Notes under the pieces: generated by a model
Seen by the model: only the letters and a program-made list of their open reading frames with translations
The model's database searches: none
What the model was told of the DNA's origin: nothing
Source: Elysia marginata
Lineage: Eukaryota > Mollusca > Gastropoda > Plakobranchidae
Assembly (NCBI GenBank): GCA_019649035.1
Contig: BMAT01008477.1
Span: forward strand, 537,078 to 561,275
DNA length: 24,198 nt
Reading direction: 5' to 3'
Program-made: the position numbers and the translations under genes
Shown here: in pieces, positions 19,595-24,198 of the stretch
Numbering within the stretch: position 1 is the first letter of the stretch
How the letters are laid out: each line of letters starts with the position of its first letter

Positions 19595-19605
19595 GTTTCT
19601 GGATA
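19595..19605. repeat. Target-site duplication, right copy (11 bp)
   Basis: GTTTCTGGATA, directly abutting the tRNA-like head of the SINE and identical to 19353-19363. Confidence 0.8.
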
Positions 19606-20082
19606 ACTTCATTAGTGTGTCCACGGAACTCCCTCTCAGTTTTCTACAATTGTGAAGTATGCACTCTTTGATCTGTTGGCAGGTAGTTTTGCTCTCAATA
19701 CCTACTGTAATAAGCTCCAACGTCTACCTAATATGAACTCGATGAATGGTGTTTCAATGTAGATTCTACGCAGTGATTCGTTGGATACTTTGGTTGGGTG
19801 GCGAATGTGCAACACTTGACCAAGCTGTTCTGTATGAAATGCGTCTCGTTTGTTCGTTTCAGTTTGTGTCACTGCCCATGTTAAAAAAAATAATATGTGA
19901 GAGTCGACTTCACCAGTGTTCCGTATGTTATATCAAGTTCATTCAGTCAATACAAAATACAAAAGTACATGCGTTGAGAAAAAGTAACGCTCAGTCAGGC
20001 TGACAGATTCTTACATTATCAATATTATAGTAAAGTAAATTATTATAGGTTATCAGTACATGTATCAAAGAAAAGAAACGTT
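19606..20082. other. Right flank of the SINE; no recognised gene
   Basis: A minus-strand frame (19718-19595) would read on across the SINE if the insertion and one duplication copy were absent, giving about 62 residues in total. It starts without an ATG and resembles no family I know, so it is not called as a gene. Confidence 0.4.
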
Positions 20083-20099
20083 CCCCTCTCTCCTCTCTC

Positions 20100-20134
<35 letters not shown>

Positions 20135-20167
20135 GTCTATCTATCTATCTACCTCTCTCTCTCTCTG
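20083..20167. repeat. (CT)n microsatellite with an internal (CTAT)n block
   Basis: CT runs with isolated G interruptions at about 20112 and 20135, and a (TCTA)n block at about 20137-20151. Confidence 0.95.
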
Positions 20168-20814
20168 TATTTGTCATTACAAAGAAGAAATCCACCGACG
20201 CCTCTTAGCCCATCCCGCTAAACGAAACACCCCATTCTAATGTTCAGAATAAACAGTGGAGGCATCACCCCATTCTAATGTGTCGTTCAATTGCAGTATT
20301 CGCTTAATTTTATTCCATTAAAATGTTTTACGGCTTCATTAAAGAAGCTTTTTACTAATCGTGTATTTCCTTTGAACGCCCTTAGTGTTCGCCAGTGGGT
20401 AACAAATCAAAATATTTCCTTGCTGGGTGGGTGTCACCTTTCAAGATCTTTTCTGTTCTGGCTGATATTCTTTCTCCATAGAAACCTTCAAAAGCTGGCA
20501 TATTAACACCAAATAACTTTTGAACGTTTACGACAATTGAGTTCAGTCTTTTAATATCCTTATTTTGCTGTTATATTAAACCAAACAATAATCGATTTAG
20601 TCAAGATGCTCTCCACAATGACTCGTAAAAATTAATGACTGTCACCATATTGACCTTAAAAGATCTAATAAAAAATAGACAATATATTGTCTTGCTTTTT
20701 AGTTGTTGCGTTTTTATTTCTAGCTTAATATGCTAGACACAATAGTGATAAGTAATTTGAATGAATTAACTCGTGTCCCCTGCTATAACCAATGGGGAGG
20801 GGGGGGGGCACCTC
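20168..20814. other. No recognised gene; right end may extend the RT fragment
   Basis: A short direct repeat CCCATTCTAATG occurs at about 20231 and 20270. Near 20794-20808 an interrupted G-run sits in the predicted continuation of the reverse-transcriptase pseudogene. Past it, to about 20770, a different frame reads PLVIAGDTS, which may be more of the same domain after another slip. Confidence 0.4.
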
Positions 20815-21181
20815 GCCCCTCCGAAAGTCAATTACCAGTTCTTTAGTTCTTGATACGCTAAGTTTTAATTTTTTTTCTCTACACCATTTCATGTTGATTC
20901 AATCTGTTTTAGAAAATTCTTTTCATTGATGTTATCAACCAATCCCGTCACAGTACTGTCGTCTGCAAATTTAATTCGAAGACAACCAAGGAATTCTGCT
21001 TTACAGTCATAAGTAAAATTGAGTAGAGTTTGGGAGACAACGGACAGCCTTGAGGTGGGCCTGTATTAAGAGCAATTACAGAGGATGAAATATTACCAAT
21101 TCTGACAATTTGCGGCCGATCAGTAAAAAAATCCATTACCCATATACAGTTAATCTTTTTTTTTAATTTTACCATTCCCAA
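20815..21181 (-). pseudogene. Non-LTR retrotransposon reverse-transcriptase fragment, frameshifted
   Basis: Three consecutive minus-strand frames read as one RT core. Frame 1 (21181 to about 21015) has [16 protein letters not shown] and then [15 protein letters not shown], the RT motif with conserved PQG and SP. Frame 2 (about 21015-20900) has TYDC and then [15 protein letters not shown], whose FADD (20969-20958) is the catalytic metal-binding box. Frame 3 (20886-20815) has WCREKKLKLS followed by KELVIDFRRG, typical of the segment after the catalytic box. At least two frameshifts and a stop separate them, so it is dead. The fingers region upstream, the endonuclease and a 3' tail were not seen. 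The motif wording fits jockey/CR1/I-type LINEs; the exact clade is uncertain. Confidence 0.88.
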
Positions 21182-21750
21182 TTAAGATGCTTTCAGTTTA
21201 TTTAAGGCGACGTTTGACAAGTGCTTCCCTTTTACTATATCATTTTGATTGCCAATCATTGGTCGAATTTTTAAAAAGTTTTTCCACACTTTTAGCTCAC
21301 TAAAATTAAATCTGTTATGTCGATGTTTACGTCAGGATAGAACAGTTTAATTTATTTTTGGATGTTGTCAATTGATATGACCAAACCCTATAAAATCCAC
21401 GTATTTAGTATAATTATTCTTTGTTACCTCAATAATCAAAGGAATGATAACTTTGATTAGGAAAGCATTTTGTTTTTAGTTGTGCCTTCTATCAGTATCA
21501 TTTTTTTTACATTAATTTAATGTATTTTAAAGACAAATGTTTTTAAAACTGCGCTAAACCAAAAAGAGTTTTCAGCGCTGTTGCGCATGCTCACTCAAAA
21601 TCACAGTACAAGTTAAGAAAACCTGGTGTTTTCATGGAGATCCGATCTCGCCACACCTTCTAAACCTATATAAATTATCAGAGTAATACTGTACTAATAA
21701 GAAGTCAATAGTAGGTCAAAGCCTCTTAAGATGAGCTGAAGCCAAATTTG
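21182..21750. other. Stretch with no recognised gene
   Basis: AT-rich. It may contain the unrecognisable upstream part of the RT fragment on the minus strand, but I saw no RT finger motifs. Confidence 0.4.
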
Positions 21751-21820
21751 GGCCAGGAAGAAATTAAACTTCGATCATTTGTAATTCTAAGCAAAGACCC
21801 GATCACTTGATCAATCACAT
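21751..21820 (-). repeat. Degenerate tRNA-like SINE head
   Basis: The minus strand reads TTGATCAAGTGATCGGGTC, resembling an A box and D arm, then TTTGCTTAGAATTACAAA as an anticodon-arm-like stretch, then AGTTTAATTTCTTCC in the place of GGTTCAATTCC. Every box has mutations, so this is an old copy. No tail or duplication was found. Confidence 0.35.
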
Positions 21821-22739
21821 TAGTTATCTTTGTCTTAATAAGTTTTTCTTCAATCTAATATGTTTTTTTTTAATGCAAAACTAGGCCAAGCCCTATTCTA
21901 TTGGAATTCAGAATCCCTGTCATCGAATAAAGGTTGTATTTTCTTTAATTATCTCTGCTGCCTTCAGGACAAGCTTTTCATAGCTCAACACAGCTAAGCC
22001 AAGCGGAAAATAATTATTGTACTTCTCTCTCTCAGTCAAGCTGGTGTCAAGCCGTTCACTTAGATGACAACGGTGGGAAAAAAACAGCTCGATATGACAA
22101 CGCCCTAACACGTTGAATCCTCTGTCAAGTGTGTGTCTCAAGCGAGAGATTGTCTTGTCGGAATCTTACATACAACGATTATTGTTTATTCGATTACATT
22201 TCCTGCTTGCGCTTACTTAGAGTATTAAGAAATGGAAGTAATTTCAGGGGTGAGTGCAAAGTAGCGCGACAAATCGGAGATCAATAAATCATTTAGATTT
22301 GATACTATTTACGCGGAAAATATATACATTGTATTTGAAATCATAGAAGTTGCCATCAACAAATAACTTCCGGTAACGACATGGATTTTTTGTAAAGGGA
22401 AAGATGGGGATAAAATGTTGGGAACTTTAACAATTCATGTACGTAGATCTAGCAGCATTAATCATAGTGTTAACAAAACTTGTTTGTTGTGACTCATGTT
22501 TTAATATGTTTCATTTTTCGGGTGATATTGAGATTCAAACGTTACATTTCCAAAGACTGCACATTCAAACTCTTTACTGCATCCAGTTTAGTTGCGTCAC
22601 AGAGCATGGTATACTGATAAAAAAAAGTCCGAATATAGATGTATTCTCGAAATGCTATGTAATATTTAATAAATACACAGCTAACATAAAATAATGGTGG
22701 AATTTTCTTGCAATGGGGTATGCATTTAGTATTAACTTT
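21821..22739. other. Stretch with no recognised gene
   Basis: Frames at 22141-21920 (minus, 73 codons) and 22437-22694 (plus, 85 codons) have no domain, no coding-like composition and no supporting splice sites. Confidence 0.5.
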
Positions 22740-22743
22740 TTAA

Positions 22744-22855
22744 CCCTAGAAGTGTCACATATTAATTTTTGCGTCATAATTTCCATTAGCATTAGTGCTA
22801 AAAAAATATTCCCGTTTTATAGGCCGATTTAATCGGCCGGCCGAAACTTCGTGGG
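22744..22855. mobile_element. piggyBac-like MITE, 112 bp, flanked by TTAA
   Basis: The left end reads TTAA|CCCTAGAAGTGTC (22740-22756). The right end, on the other strand, reads TTAA|CCCACGAAGTTTC (22859-22843). The 13-base terminal inverted repeats match at 10 positions, begin CCC, and sit directly inside TTAA on both sides, which is the target duplication of piggyBac-superfamily elements; CCCTAGAA is their characteristic end. Next to the right end lies an internal palindrome GGCCGAT-TTA-ATCGGCC (22822-22838). There is no room for a transposase, so any movement would need one in trans. A short element with imperfect ends could arise by chance, hence moderate confidence. Confidence 0.55.
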
Positions 22856-22859
22856 TTAA

Positions 22860-24198
22860 ATTTATGGAGACCTAATTAATTTTTAAACTGAAAAAAAAAT
22901 TAAAACTACCAACAATATCTTATGAAAAAAAAGGGCCAGATAAGAGCTCGCACTTTCAAGACAGGTGTGGAATTTTAACTCTCTTCTTCGCGTCTCCGAG
23001 GTACATGTATATTGTACCGCCAATGAGGTAGATTTACTTATGTTTTGCTCCCAGGATGCACGTTATGCCGGTGTTGGAACATCACATTCCGAATCTAGAT
23101 CTAGGCCCTCGGTAAAGTAACAAACACCACAGAGTTGATTTCAAGTGGCTTGTCTAACCACGACACTTCGGAAGGAACCCAACCCCAAGGCTATGTTGAC
23201 TTGGGGAAATGTAGAGATAATTGTATTTTATTAAGTTATCGTCTGTGGTACGTGTAATAATTCAAAGACAAACAGTAGAAGATTTGTAGAACATTTAATT
23301 GGTTTTAGAATGTTTTGAAGCTGACAAGTCCTTGCGTGGGAGAAAAAACCAACAAAGCTTAAAAAAAATCAAAAGCCTTTTTATTTACCATGTGAAATTC
23401 GAGTATAAGATCACAATAGTATAAAGAGGTTAAGTTTTTTTTTTTTACGAGAACGAAAGATTTTTCTTTTGTGGCGCCTATCAATCGCTCATTTGATGCT
23501 TAATTACTTTCATATTTATTTCGCTTGCATTTATATAATTTTGTAAACGTAAAACTTTTTACCGTTGCGTACGCGGATGTTCATAACACGCTATACTTGG
23601 CCAGTAGCTATTTTCTAATAAGCTTTGTTAACAGAATCTTTTTGTAAAAAAGCATATTCATTGTTGTCCACTTGCTTATGAATGCTCAACACTTCAATTC
23701 TTTTAGAATTTTGCAATGGTATTGAGCTCTAGACTAAATTATTTCATTAACATAATTATAACAATTTTAGGAAAGAAAATATTTTTATCGTCTCTAAAAT
23801 TTCCAAAATTAAACAAAAATCTTATTTCTGAATGTCTAAAGTTTCCTTAAACAAACTAAAAAAAATACAACAGCTAACTGATTCATTAAAAAAGGGAGGC
23901 GTTTTAATTACTTACTCAGCACACACAAACTCACGCAAAGAGCGTCGTAAGGTAGACAGTTTTCGCCTGGCGTCATTCTCTTCTTGTCTAAAACTACGTC
24001 AGAACCAACACAGCACAAACCTGTTTACACTGAAAACTGTCAACAAAATGTGCGCACAGTTTATGCATTCACTAAACTAATCACAATCAGCCAAACTAGG
24101 TTTTTGTTTTCAGAATTAACTCAAAGTAGAGCTATAACTTTTGTCCTCTTGCTTGTCCTATAAGTTTCACACATTAATAATAATTATCCAGGGAATAA
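22860..24198. other. Stretch with no recognised gene
   Basis: Small items only: an inverted repeat GGTACA/TGTACC at about 23000-23018, a TCTAGATCTAG motif at about 23094, and CCCCAAG/CTTGGGG with a 10-base loop at about 23182-23205. An 82-codon plus-strand frame at 23832-24080 is Lys/Ser-rich with no domain. Confidence 0.45.

Noticed and set aside
23182..23205. CCCCAAG/CTTGGGG hairpin considered as a histone 3' stem-loop or terminator
   Set aside because: Sequence and loop length do not match a histone stem-loop, and no gene ends here.

Overview
The window reads as AT-rich, intron-bearing animal DNA, most likely from a mollusc and perhaps a heterobranch gastropod. The reasons are a spliced invertebrate-type peptide GPCR, tRNA-derived SINEs, a decayed non-LTR reverse transcriptase, abundant CT/GA and triplet microsatellites, and many scattered TCTAGATCTAG-like motifs. 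There is no prokaryotic gene organisation. The taxon is inferred; no ribosomal or mitochondrial marker is present.

The only confident protein-coding gene is a class A (rhodopsin-family) GPCR on the minus strand, resembling FMRFamide-type neuropeptide receptors. Two coding exons are visible: 4338-3966 (N-terminus to most of TM3) and 1479-1304 (end of TM3, the ERF motif, TM4). They join in frame through a phase-1 intron with clean GT/AG sites. A splice acceptor lies 15 bases upstream of the ATG, so there is also a 5'UTR intron. The exons for TM5-TM7 are not seen and should lie beyond coordinate 1. The most unusual structure is in this gene's first intron: right after the 5' splice site, the exon-end/donor sequence is repeated tandemly about eight times, leaving a ladder of donor-like CAG|GTAA sites.

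The remaining ~20 kb is repeat-rich. There are three further minisatellites (48/49 bp at ~2041, 41 bp at ~5085, ~46 bp at ~11473) and several long microsatellites. There is a 231-bp SINE with an 11-bp target-site duplication (19364-19594), a frameshifted reverse-transcriptase fragment (20815-21181), and a 112-bp piggyBac-like MITE flanked by TTAA (22744-22855). Three degenerate tRNA-like SINE heads are also present. Two small minus-strand reading frames (15107-15244 and 10941-11129) look more protein-like than background but match nothing I recognise.

The genes do not form an operon or a multi-gene system; this is one receptor gene plus intergenic repeat landscape. I found no convincing new multi-component system. 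The splice-donor minisatellite is the best candidate for something not previously described.
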